Assembly (NCBI RefSeq): GCF_003634635.1 | Contig: NZ_RBJB01000003.1 | Span: forward strand, 248,001 to 312,000 | Length of the DNA: 64,000 nucleotides | Direction of reading: 5' to 3' | Source of the DNA: Marinobacter nauticus | Lineage (GTDB): Bacteria > Pseudomonadota > Gammaproteobacteria > Pseudomonadales > Oleiphilaceae | In this document: in pieces, positions 8,207-16,718 of the stretch | Layout of the letters: each line of letters begins with the position of its first letter | Position numbering within the stretch: the stretch's first letter is position 1 | The notes under the pieces: generated by a model | Seen by the model: the letters and a program-made list of their open reading frames with translations, nothing else | The model's database searches: none | What the model was told of the DNA's origin: nothing | Position numbers and translations under genes: made by a program

Positions 8207-11200
8207 AGCTCACAAACAGAACAATAGGGTGTTGCATCCGATGCATTGGCGATACCGTCTCCATCGATATCATCATCCAGGGAAACCGCGAGGGCGTCGC
8301 GCTCCTGCTGGGTGCTTGCCGGGCTGAAGAAGTCCGGCAGGCCGTCTTTTTCGAAGTCGAATCGCGCAACCGTTGAGCCAGGATAGTCGTCGTAGGAAGC
8401 ATACCCCTTCGCAACCAGAGCCAGTCGGGCATTTCGGCTAGTGGAGTAATCTGCTTCCTGAGCAAGCCGCTCCGCGTCGTCAAAGAATTGTGCACCTGCC
8501 AATAAACCAATGACGGCTCTCAGGTAATCTTCTCGATCTTCCGGATCATTGATGGCCGCAATCAACGGTAGTACACCAGATGCGCCGTTTGAACCGATCA
8601 AACCGGTTCTGAGCTGGATACGGGTACGCTCGGCTGCCTCGGGCTCTCCCACTGCAATGCCCTCTACGGCAATGCGACCACGGATAATATCCAGCATCTG
8701 TTGCTGATACGCTGCAACATCAAGGTGCTCCTCAATGCCGTCTTCAATCTGGCTCTGGGAATCCGTCTGCGCGGCAATGGCGGCTGCCAGATTCATGGCC
8801 TCATCCATCGCCCGAGTGGCGAGCGCGAAGTCCCCCGCATTGGCAGCGAAGACCGCAATCTGAGTCTTCTGATAGGCCTGATCGGCCTTGTCACCCATCA
8901 CATCGATCAAGGCATTCCAGGACGGAACATAGATAAGACTTTGTGCATATTCACTGATGAACTGGTAACTCTCGGCGAGAAGAGCATAAGCGTCTGCCTG
9001 CTGGACAGTAGTCCAGGACGCCATGCGTGCCTCTACCGCAGCCGAACATTCATCCATGCGGATCCGCGCCTTCGCAGGTTCGCCGAACCAATCATAGAGT
9101 TTGGCAACCTTACGGCAGCCCTGACCGATGTAGGAGCTTGGCCGCGTTTCGGAAGCAGCAAATTCAGGAGACAGGGTAATTTCAAAGGCGACATCCGCAA
9201 TTGCCAGAGCTTCCTCAGCATAACCCTCATCCCAAAGTCGCCGGGAGAGATAACGGAACCCTCCGTCATCCCGGCCGGTGCCGGTGTACGTCAGCAACTC
9301 AACAACGTCGGCCAGATCATCGGTGCGACCGGTGATCAGAGATACAGCGTCTTCTAGTTTGTTGCTCTGGTCGGACTTAGCTAGCTCCAGCGCCTCGTAT
9401 ACGGAGAATGCTGCAAGAGCATTTGCTTCGTAAGCTTTATCGTTGGCCACATCATAAGGCCGCACTTTTTCCTCAAGCAGGCTCTTGAAGCGCTCATCCA
9501 AGCCCAACAAACCGTAGGCATCGGCATAGTTCTTGGCATAAATAACGGACGCCTGATTACAACCGATATCAAGCAGAGCCTCGAATTCATCCAGGGTCTT
9601 CTCCAGCTTTTCATATTCACCAAGCAACCCATAAAATTCCGCAACACTCGCGAGCTGAAGCGTCTTTATGGCGTAACACTTGTCAGCGGACTCCCGTGCT
9701 CCCATCGATGACACCACCTCGTGGAAGAAGGACGCGGCCTCACGAGCGCGATCATAGGACTCACCGACGGAACCGTTACCAATCGCCTCAAGCACCAGAG
9801 CCTCGGCGTTATTGCCGACGCCAACGGCCAGCCGCCCATAAGCAGTGTTGTATGGTTGCCCTTTCTGACTCTTGATATAGGCCCGTACACCCGCCATTGC
9901 CTCATCCGCTTTCTGCGGATAGCCCGCATCACGATAATCGTCGCTTAACGTCTGGTAAAAGGATGCGTCATCTGCATTCACCAGTGGGACACCATTTTCA
10001 TCCTCCAGAACCTTGAGGTACCGGTTATAGAGTTCAAGCGCCTTGTCCCACGCTTCAATCGCATCTTCGATCTTGCCTTGCCCCTCAAGGGCGCGTCCCG
10101 CCTCCTGGAATGCCTCGCCCTTCCATGAAGATTGAAAAACTGAGCTCTGTGCCATCAATTCGGCCTGCTCTATAAATCCGGCATCGGCGAGCCCCCGCAC
10201 AACAGACACATACACCGGATCGGTAACCTGATCATCCATCACCCCATCAAACAGCCGTGCAGCCCGATAGTACGGAGACAAATCAGAACGGAAGAAGTAC
10301 TCCACCCGTGCCGCGTTGTCGTCGCCAAGCTCTTCCCCCACCGCAAGCGGCAGCGTGCTGTCGACCACCTCGGTGTCAGCCAGCAAGGGCAGGAGGTTTT
10401 CCGGGTCAATGGGCTGGGGCACGGTGAAATCTGCCGCAGCAATGGCCTCGGCACTCAGGGCATTGATCACCACCACATAGCGGGCAATGTTCAGTAAGGC
10501 AGCGCTGTCGGCAGGCAGGCCCCGCTGGTTCAGGGCCTCAAAAATGGCATCGGCCAGGGCATTGAGGTTGGCCTGTTCGCTGTCACTGGCCGGTTGGAAA
10601 TCAAGGTTGTTGCTAAGGTAGTCAGCGACACCCGTGCGGATGTTGAGCCGGTTCAGCTCGCGAACCATGGCCTCTGCGTTGGCCGGCGCTTCCGCCAGGC
10701 TATCCAGCGCAGTGATTCTGCTTTGTACGGCCCGCAGTCGAGAGACCACTGCGGCCGGCAGACCAGCATCGGCTACCAGAAGGTCTGCGGTATCACGGAG
10801 ATTGCCGTTGGCCATTTGCAGTTTACCCAGCAGGCTACTGGTACTGTCGGCTGCACCTTTCATGGCCACCATCAACTCAGTCAAGAGCATGCTGGCGCGC
10901 TGGGTTGCAGCCGAATTGGCCGGATCGGATTCCAGCTCTTGTTCGGTCAGGCCCAGCATACTTGCAAAACCTGCCAAGGTTCCGCCCTCGCGCTCATAGG
11001 CCAGCGCCAGTGTTGTCAGCGGGGTGACCATGATTTCTGAGCCCGTGCGCAAACGGGCCTCCAGCATAATTCCCTGAAGATCCTGGCCTGTTTCCACATC
11101 CCTTCCACCAACGGCCACCACGCGGGCCCCCGCCAAATCGACAGAAGAAGACAACTGGAACGAAAACTGTCCCGTTTGGTCCGTTATCTGAATCCGGGTT

Positions 11201-11415
11201 AGAGCGTCGCCCTGAGCATCAACCAGCCGAACCGCCGCTCCCTCTATGGCGGGGTCCGTCACGGTGCCAACTACGCTGGCGGTGGTGCTCGCCCCTCCCC
11301 CATCCGAACTACTACCCGAGGAACCGCCACAAGCGGACATTACCAGTGCGGATAAAAACACCAGGCCAACCCGCAACGATCGGAACACAGAAGGCAACAA
11401 GCGCCAACGACTCAT
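8203..11415 (-). CDS. Large lipoprotein: carboxypeptidase-regulatory-like N-domain, helical/TPR-like body, Ca-binding C-terminal repeat
   Basis: 1070 residues. Lipobox VMSAC with Cys29, then a Gly/Ser-rich linker and a beta-sandwich-like segment (VGTVTDPAIEGAAVRLVDA, then TGQFSFQL) of the kind seen in TonB-receptor partner proteins. The long helical body (about 200-980) contains TPR-like spacing, for example EAGRALEGQGKIEDAIEAWDKALELYN. The C-terminus has a thrombospondin-type-3-like calcium loop, DDDIDGDGIANASDATPYCS. I do not recognise a named family. The 4-bp overlap with the TonB receptor gene suggests it feeds substrate to, or gates, that receptor at the outer surface. First gene after the Fur-like box on this strand. 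Confidence 0.8.
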   Translation of the reverse strand: MSRWRLLPSVFRSLRVGLVFLSALVMSACGGSSGSSSDGGGASTTASVVGTVTDPAIEGAAVRLVDAQGDALTRIQITDQTGQFSFQLSSSVDLAGARVVAVGGRDVETGQDLQGIMLEARLRTGSEIMVTPLTTLALAYEREGGTLAGFASMLGLTEQELESDPANSAATQRASMLLTELMVAMKGAADSTSSLLGKLQMANGNLRDTADLLVADAGLPAAVVSRLRAVQSRITALDSLAEAPANAEAMVRELNRLNIRTGVADYLSNNLDFQPASDSEQANLNALADAIFEALNQRGLPADSAALLNIARYVVVINALSAEAIAAADFTVPQPIDPENLLPLLADTEVVDSTLPLAVGEELGDDNAARVEYFFRSDLSPYYRAARLFDGVMDDQVTDPVYVSVVRGLADAGFIEQAELMAQSSVFQSSWKGEAFQEAGRALEGQGKIEDAIEAWDKALELYNRYLKVLEDENGVPLVNADDASFYQTLSDDYRDAGYPQKADEAMAGVRAYIKSQKGQPYNTAYGRLAVGVGNNAEALVLEAIGNGSVGESYDRAREAASFFHEVVSSMGARESADKCYAIKTLQLASVAEFYGLLGEYEKLEKTLDEFEALLDIGCNQASVIYAKNYADAYGLLGLDERFKSLLEEKVRPYDVANDKAYEANALAAFSVYEALELAKSDQSNKLEDAVSLITGRTDDLADVVELLTYTGTGRDDGGFRYLSRRLWDEGYAEEALAIADVAFEITLSPEFAASETRPSSYIGQGCRKVAKLYDWFGEPAKARIRMDECSAAVEARMASWTTVQQADAYALLAESYQFISEYAQSLIYVPSWNALIDVMGDKADQAYQKTQIAVFAANAGDFALATRAMDEAMNLAAAIAAQTDSQSQIEDGIEEHLDVAAYQQQMLDIIRGRIAVEGIAVGEPEAAERTRIQLRTGLIGSNGASGVLPLIAAINDPEDREDYLRAVIGLLAGAQFFDDAERLAQEADYSTSRNARLALVAKGYASYDDYPGSTVARFDFEKDGLPDFFSPASTQQERDALAVSLDDDIDGDGIANASDATPYCSVCEL

Positions 11416-11479
11416 GAGAGCAACTCCTAACTGTCGGTTGATTCGTTTTTGATATATGTAAATTATGCCGACTTGAATT

Positions 11480-11498
11480 CGTAATGCAAATCATTATT
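11480..11498. promoter_or_regulatory. Fur box, shared by the divergent iron genes
   Basis: The 19 bases from 11480 to 11498 match the classical Fur consensus GATAATGATAATCATTATC at 14 positions, including the unbroken AATCATTAT part. It lies in the 110-bp gap between the divergent lipoprotein/receptor operon and the MauG-like/imelysin operon. Repression of both by Fur under iron-replete conditions is the natural reading. Confidence 0.65.
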
Positions 11499-11525
11499 AT
11501 TTGTTTAACGATATTAGGAAGACCT

Positions 11526-12704
11526 ATGCCGATTTTTTCTTGTTTACGCACACCGCAGCTCATTCCCTTTGCCCTGACTCTCCTGCTGGCCGGTACTCAG
11601 GCTTCCGGAGCAAACTCAAGCCGCCCGAAAAATGTGACGAGCACGGATTGCGAGGCCTCCATTTCTCAACTGAGACGATGCTACGAGCAACCCCCGGCAC
11701 TCTGGCCGAAACCCACCATTGACGAGGGCATTGACTACCAGGAATTGGGGTTAATCCCGCCACCAGCAAAACCTGATGCCAGGGAACAGAAACTGAGGAT
11801 TTTGGGCGAAAGGCTGTTTTTCGACCCGATACTGTCCGCATCGGAGCAGCTCACCTGCGCCAGTTGCCACCATCCAGATCAAAGGTTTGCCGATGGCCGC
11901 CGCACCTCGAACGGGCACAGGTTTCAGGAGGGCACCCGGAACAGCCCCAGCTTGTTAAACACCGGCCTACGTGACACCTGGTTCTGGGATGGACGCGCAT
12001 CCTCTCTGGCTGAACAGGCCATTGAGCCCATGCTTAACCCGATTGAGATGGCAGGAACCCGGGAAGGCATAGAATCAAGGCTCAACAATTCCGAGCACTA
12101 CCGAGCGGAATTTCAGGAAATCTTCGGAGACCATGCCATAACCCTTGAGCATGCTGGGGAGGCATTGGAAACCTGGCAGGGTACGTTACGCTCACGATCT
12201 GCGCCGTTTGATCGATTTCTGCGAGGCAATAGAGACGCATTAAGTGACCAGGCACTGCTGGGACTGCATCTTTTTCGCACCCGGGCTCGGTGCGCCAATT
12301 GCCATATGGGACCGTTATTGTCCGATAAAAAATTCCACAATATCGGGCTGACCTACTACGGCCGGAAACTGGAAGATCTTGGGCGTTATAACGTGACGAA
12401 AAAGCCGGCCGATGTGGGCCGTTTTCGTACATCATCGTTACGGGATATCGCCGCAACAGGGCCTTATATGCAAACCGGTAATTTTCCGCATCTCCGTGGG
12501 ATTCTGGCCATGTATAACGCCGGGGCGCCAAGACCCAAACCCAAAGAACACCAGCTGACTGACCCTCTATTTCCACAAACATCCGTCCTGCTCAAGCCAT
12601 TGAATCTTGAAAAGCATGAGCTTGACGCCCTGGAAAGCTTCCTGCTGAGCCTGACCTCCGGAACGGCCAACCGAAGGGTGGTCGGTATTGAAAGCAAAAA
12701 CTGA
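11526..12704 (+). CDS. MauG/CcpA-like di-haem cytochrome c peroxidase
   Basis: 392 residues. Signal peptide MPIFSCLRTPQLIPFALTLLLAGTQASGA, then two c-type haem sites CASCH (111-115) and CANCH (256-260), with the family sequences RLFFDPILSASEQLTCASCHHPDQRFADG and RTSSLRDIAATGPYMQTGNF. Periplasmic; members reduce peroxide or oxidise protein/metal partners. Start at 11526 chosen because AGGAAG at 11516-11521 precedes it. An in-frame ATG at 11484 would begin inside the Fur box and give no signal peptide. First gene of the rightward iron operon. It may oxidise or reduce iron for the imelysins, as EfeB is thought to assist EfeO (inference). Confidence 0.88.
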   Translation: MPIFSCLRTPQLIPFALTLLLAGTQASGANSSRPKNVTSTDCEASISQLRRCYEQPPALWPKPTIDEGIDYQELGLIPPPAKPDAREQKLRILGERLFFDPILSASEQLTCASCHHPDQRFADGRRTSNGHRFQEGTRNSPSLLNTGLRDTWFWDGRASSLAEQAIEPMLNPIEMAGTREGIESRLNNSEHYRAEFQEIFGDHAITLEHAGEALETWQGTLRSRSAPFDRFLRGNRDALSDQALLGLHLFRTRARCANCHMGPLLSDKKFHNIGLTYYGRKLEDLGRYNVTKKPADVGRFRTSSLRDIAATGPYMQTGNFPHLRGILAMYNAGAPRPKPKEHQLTDPLFPQTSVLLKPLNLEKHELDALESFLLSLTSGTANRRVVGIESKN

Positions 12705-12817
12705 GTCTCGGGCTTGCCCGATATCAAAAACCCCTTGCTATGTAGGGTTTCCAAACCCATAATCTGAACGCTAATATTTCTTATTTACAAAAAGACCTCA
12801 TCAACATGGAGTTTGAA

Positions 12818-14113
12818 ATGAAAAACCTGTTTCGCCCAGCCCCATTGGCACTGACCATTGCCACAGCCCTTACCGCGGGCTGCGCAAACGCGCCCTGGTC
12901 CGCCGAGCAAAGTGCGCCGGCCACCAAAGCATCGGTGGTAACCCATTACGCCGATCTGGCCCATGCCACCTATGAGGATGCCCTGATTACTGCGCGTGCG
13001 CTGGACGAGGCTACTGACCGCCTGATTGCCAACCCCACCGAAGCCAACCTCAAAGCGGCAAAAGAAGCCTGGCTGGCCTCACGGGTTCCTTACCAGCAGT
13101 CAGAAGTTTTCCGCTTCGGCAATGCCATCGTGGATGACTGGGAAGGCCAATTGAACGCCTGGCCACTGGACGAAGGCCTGATCGACTACGTCAAAGCCGA
13201 CGACTACCAGCACGAACTCGGCAATGCCGGTGCAACCGCCAACATCGTCGCCAGCAACAGCATTAACGTCGGCGGGGAAACTCTGGATGTGGCAACACTC
13301 ACCCCTGAACTACTGGCCGACCTGAACGAAGTCGGCGGTTCCGAAGCCAACGTAGCCACCGGTTACCATGCGGTCGAATTCCTGCTGTGGGGCCAGGATC
13401 TGCACGGTTTTGAAGGTGGCGCAGGCGAGCGCCCGGTTACTGACTACGCCAAAGGCAACGACTGCACCAACGGCAACTGTGAGCGCCGTGCCCAGTATCT
13501 GGATGCCGTGACTGATCTGCTGGTCGATGATCTGGAGTGGATGGTTGCCCAGTGGGCCCCGGGCACCTCAGACAACTACCGTTCCCAGCTGACGTCCGCA
13601 AACGCCGACGAGGGCATCCAGAAAATGCTGTTCGGTATGGGTTCCCTGTCCCTCGGCGAGCTGGCCGGTGAGCGCATGAAAGTTGCCTTGGAAGCCAACT
13701 CCTATGAAGACGAACACGACTGCTTCAGCGATAACACCCACAACTCGCACTACTACAACGGCCAGGGCATCCAGAACGTGTATACCGGCACCTATCGTCG
13801 CGTAGATGGCTCTGTGGTTTCAGGCCCGTCCCTGTCTGACCTGGTTGAGCAGACCAACCCGGAGCTGGATGCTCGCCTGAACCGTCAGCTGGACGCGTCA
13901 ATGGAAGCCTTGGCGCTCATGAAAGCCCGCGCCGAGAGCAGCCAGAACCCGATGGCCTTTGACACCATGATCGCCCCGGGCAACGCGGAAGGCACCCGCA
14001 TTGTCAACGGTGCTATCATGGCGTTGGTTGAGCAGACCGGCTCTATCGAGCAGGCTGCACGGCAACTGGGCATTCAAGCCCTGTCCCCGGACGACGCCGG
14101 CCATTCATTCTGA
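12818..14113 (+). CDS. Imelysin-family iron-regulated periplasmic protein (peptidase M75-like fold)
   Basis: 431 residues. Lipoprotein-like signal ending TALTAGCANAPW, then the imelysin domain with the hallmark GxHxxE as GYHAVEFLLWGQD (Gly182, His184, Glu187). It also has WLASRVPYQQSEVFRFGNAIVDDWEGQLNAWPLDE and the second half MGSLSLGELAGERMKVAL; the two helical-bundle halves are typical. Related proteins (IrpA, ICMP, EfeO M75 domains) bind or help take up iron. Start at 12818 chosen because GGAG at 12808-12811 is ideally placed; an ATG at 12806 has no good site. Follows the MauG-like gene by 113 bp, with small inverted repeats in the gap. Confidence 0.92.
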   Translation: MKNLFRPAPLALTIATALTAGCANAPWSAEQSAPATKASVVTHYADLAHATYEDALITARALDEATDRLIANPTEANLKAAKEAWLASRVPYQQSEVFRFGNAIVDDWEGQLNAWPLDEGLIDYVKADDYQHELGNAGATANIVASNSINVGGETLDVATLTPELLADLNEVGGSEANVATGYHAVEFLLWGQDLHGFEGGAGERPVTDYAKGNDCTNGNCERRAQYLDAVTDLLVDDLEWMVAQWAPGTSDNYRSQLTSANADEGIQKMLFGMGSLSLGELAGERMKVALEANSYEDEHDCFSDNTHNSHYYNGQGIQNVYTGTYRRVDGSVVSGPSLSDLVEQTNPELDARLNRQLDASMEALALMKARAESSQNPMAFDTMIAPGNAEGTRIVNGAIMALVEQTGSIEQAARQLGIQALSPDDAGHSF

Positions 14114-14133
14114 TTGATCCGGTTGCAGTAAAC

Positions 14134-14164
14134 GGATACCGGGAGATAGAAACTCCCGGTATCC
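14134..14164. repeat. Perfect 12-bp inverted repeat (hairpin) after the imelysin gene
   Basis: Arms 14134-14145 and 14153-14164 are perfectly complementary around a 7-nt loop, 20 bp after the imelysin stop codon. No T-run follows, so it is more likely an mRNA 3'-end stabiliser or processing site than a terminator. Confidence 0.6.
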
Positions 14165-14177
14165 TGCTAACAAGAAC

Positions 14178-14227
14178 AAGCCATGGAAAACCCTCCTTTA
14201 TGCCCGAAGGTCGATTTTCCATGGCTT
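14178..14227. repeat. 13-bp inverted repeat with 24-nt loop upstream of the DUF1111 gene
   Basis: Arms AAGCCATGGAAAA (14178-14190) and its complement (14215-14227) are perfect, and pairing continues for three more bases beyond one mismatch. It lies directly before the DUF1111 start and, with the hairpin at 14134-14164, fills the intergenic gap. Confidence 0.6.
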
Positions 14228-14252
14228 CTTCCATTCTGAAACGCGAGTAGTT

Positions 14253-15662
14253 ATGAAACGAGCACTCATCTTCTGTCTGTTGCCGCTGGCCTTCAGCACT
14301 CAACCCCTGATTGCAGAGACTCACGCTGGTTACCCGATACAAACTACACCGGCCACAGGCGGTGAAGGCACGGTCAATCAGGCCGACACCAACGCCTACT
14401 CGCTGCCCCAGGGCAACCTGTCCATGACCAAACGCCTGGATTTCAGCGTTGGCAACAGTTTCTTCCGCAATCCCTGGGTGGAAGCACCGGCCAGCACCGA
14501 TGCCCGGGACGGCCTGGGCCCCCTGTTCAATACCAACTCCTGCCAGGGTTGTCACATCAAGGATGGCCGTGGACACCCGCCCGGCGTTGATGAACCGCCT
14601 GTCTCCCTGTTCCTGCGGCTGGCAGTACCCGCCGATCCGGTCAAGGATGCAGAACTCCTGCGCAAGCACGGTTTCAAACCCGCACCGGTCTACGGCAGTC
14701 AATTGCAGACTGCGGCCCTGCCGGCCGCAAAACCGGAAGCGGATCTGGTGATTGACTGGGAGCCAGTTCAGGAAATACTTGGGGATGGAACGGTGGTTGA
14801 ACTGCGCAAACCGGAATATCGCATCGAGAACCCCAACTATGGTCCTATGCCGGCAAATTTGCTGGTCTCTCCCCGGGTGGCACCACAAATGATCGGCATG
14901 GGACTGCTGGAAGCCATCCCTATTGCCGATCTTGAGGCATTGGCCGATCCGGAAGATACCGACAACAACGGGATTTCCGGCAAGCTTAATCAGGTGTGGG
15001 ATGTCGCCAGCCAGCAAACGCTGCCGGGCCGGTTTGGCTGGAAAGCCGCGGAACCGGATGTGCACCAGCAAAGCATGGGCGCCTTCGCCGGCGATATGGG
15101 CCTGACATCGTCCATCAAACCCACCACCGACTGCACCCCGGAACAACAGTGCGAACGGTTTACTCCCGGTGGTGAGCCCGAAGTGAGCGACAAGGTCGCC
15201 GACTTTGTCACCTTCTACGCCAAGAGTCTGGCGGTACCTGCCCGTCGGGATCTGGGCGCTGAATCCGTGCAGAAAGGCGCCAGGCTGTTCAATGAAACCG
15301 GCTGTGCCGGTTGCCACACCCCGAAATACCAGACCGGAGAAGTGGCCGACCGCCCGGATCTGAGCAACCAGACCATCTGGCCCTACACCGACCTGTTACT
15401 GCACGACATGGGCCCGGCCCTGGCAGACGGCCGGGACGAGTTCCTCGCTGACGGCAACGAGTGGCGCACGCCACCGCTTTGGGGCATCGGCCTGGCCCAG
15501 GTGGTTAACCCCCAGTCCGGTTTTCTGCATGACGGCCGCGCCCGCACGCTGGAAGAAGCCATTCTCTGGCACGGTGGCGAAGCCCGGCCGGCAGCTGACC
15601 GCTATCGTCAGATGGCCGAGTCGGAGCGCAGCGCCCTGATCGATTTTCTGAATTCACTCTGA
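14253..15662 (+). CDS. Di-haem oxidoreductase, DUF1111 family
   Basis: 469 residues. Signal peptide MKRALIFCLLPLAFSTQPLIAE, then two c-type haem motifs: CQGCH (97-101) in LGPLFNTNSCQGCHIKDGRG, and CAGCH (351-355). The conserved GMGLLEAIP, GRFGWKAAEPDVHQQ and WRTPPLWGIG segments define the family, which is related to the MauG/CcpA peroxidases. Periplasmic. Members are repeatedly found next to imelysins in iron-regulated operons (from memory of the family). The start has only a weak ribosome site (GAG), but the signal peptide supports it. Confidence 0.9.
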   Translation: MKRALIFCLLPLAFSTQPLIAETHAGYPIQTTPATGGEGTVNQADTNAYSLPQGNLSMTKRLDFSVGNSFFRNPWVEAPASTDARDGLGPLFNTNSCQGCHIKDGRGHPPGVDEPPVSLFLRLAVPADPVKDAELLRKHGFKPAPVYGSQLQTAALPAAKPEADLVIDWEPVQEILGDGTVVELRKPEYRIENPNYGPMPANLLVSPRVAPQMIGMGLLEAIPIADLEALADPEDTDNNGISGKLNQVWDVASQQTLPGRFGWKAAEPDVHQQSMGAFAGDMGLTSSIKPTTDCTPEQQCERFTPGGEPEVSDKVADFVTFYAKSLAVPARRDLGAESVQKGARLFNETGCAGCHTPKYQTGEVADRPDLSNQTIWPYTDLLLHDMGPALADGRDEFLADGNEWRTPPLWGIGLAQVVNPQSGFLHDGRARTLEEAILWHGGEARPAADRYRQMAESERSALIDFLNSL

Positions 15663-15671
15663 GGATCCACT

Positions 15672-16706
15672 ATGCAACCGATCACCAGACTGTTCTTCGC
15701 CTCCGCCCTGCTTGTCTGCACTACGGCGGCACTCGGGGCCAACGCCGATACCCAGGCCCGCGAACAGTGGCATGGCGCAATTCAAAACGGCTACGAATCG
15801 CTGGCAACCAAAACCGAACAACTGGCATCGGCGGCGGTCGGCTACTGCAACGCACCGACGTCCGACAGCCGACCGGCCCTGAACGATGCCTGGCTCGATG
15901 CCTTCCTGGCCTGGCAGCGGGTCCGCTTTGTTGACTTCGGCCCGATGGAGAACAACAACCTGTCCTGGCAATTCCAGTTCTGGCCGGACCCGAAAAACCT
16001 GGTCGCTCGCAAGGCCCGGTATCTGCTTGGCACCGAAGCCCCCGTTAACGCCGAGGTGATCAACCAATCCGGGGTGGCGGTTCAGGGCTTTCCCATGGCC
16101 GAATACCTGCTGTTCGACGAGCAACTCAACAGTGGGGAGAACGCCCTGCCCGCAGCCAAAAACTGTGAGGTGCTCTCGGCGGTCACCCGGCATATGGCAC
16201 GTAATGCCCGGGGGCTCGCAGACAGCTGGGCGAGTTTCAAACAACACTATCTGGACACCGGGCCATACCGCGACACCACCATCAAAGCCGGCATGACGGC
16301 GCTTGAAATACTGGAAGAGCGACGGCTGGCGCAGCCCATGGGGCTAAGGGGCAATGGCAAACGCAATCCTTACATCACCGATGCCTGGCGCAGTGGCCAG
16401 AGTCTGATGGCGGTGGAAGCAACAGTGGCAGGGCTCGAGAAATTCTACCTTCCCGGACTGATCACCTCACTGAAAACCGACGGCGAGACCGAACTGGCAG
16501 AGCGCATTCAGAGGCAGTTTGAGAAAGTGGCTGACAACTTTCCGGAAGCCCATGCTGCCATGGCAACGCTCATGGAGAGTGATGAGCGGTTCCGCATTCT
16601 GCAAGGGCTCTTTGTGGATGTTTCCCAGCTTTCAACGCTGATCAATGACGAAGCCGCCGTGGCGCTTGGCGTAGTACGTGGCTTCAACTCAAGTGACGGC
16701 GACTGA
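15672..16706 (+). CDS. Second imelysin-family protein, variant motif
   Basis: 344 residues. Signal peptide ending AALGANAD, then an imelysin-like domain: WLDAFLAWQRVRFVDFGPM early and GFPMAEYLLFD at 139-149. In the usual GxHxxE motif the His is replaced by Pro (Pro141), while Gly139 and Glu144 remain. It is shorter than the first imelysin. It starts 9 bp after the DUF1111 stop and is certainly part of the same operon. The paired classical and variant imelysins probably do different jobs, for example metal binding and docking (inference). Confidence 0.9.
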   Translation: MQPITRLFFASALLVCTTAALGANADTQAREQWHGAIQNGYESLATKTEQLASAAVGYCNAPTSDSRPALNDAWLDAFLAWQRVRFVDFGPMENNNLSWQFQFWPDPKNLVARKARYLLGTEAPVNAEVINQSGVAVQGFPMAEYLLFDEQLNSGENALPAAKNCEVLSAVTRHMARNARGLADSWASFKQHYLDTGPYRDTTIKAGMTALEILEERRLAQPMGLRGNGKRNPYITDAWRSGQSLMAVEATVAGLEKFYLPGLITSLKTDGETELAERIQRQFEKVADNFPEAHAAMATLMESDERFRILQGLFVDVSQLSTLINDEAAVALGVVRGFNSSDGD

Positions 16707-16718
16707 ACAGGTATACCC

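Noticed and set aside
11484..11525. Upstream ATG for the MauG-like gene
   Set aside because: It lies inside the Fur-like box, lacks a ribosome site and would bury the signal peptide.
14043..15317. 424-codon minus-strand frame
   Set aside because: Shadow of the DUF1111 gene; the plus frame has a signal peptide and two CxxCH haem sites.
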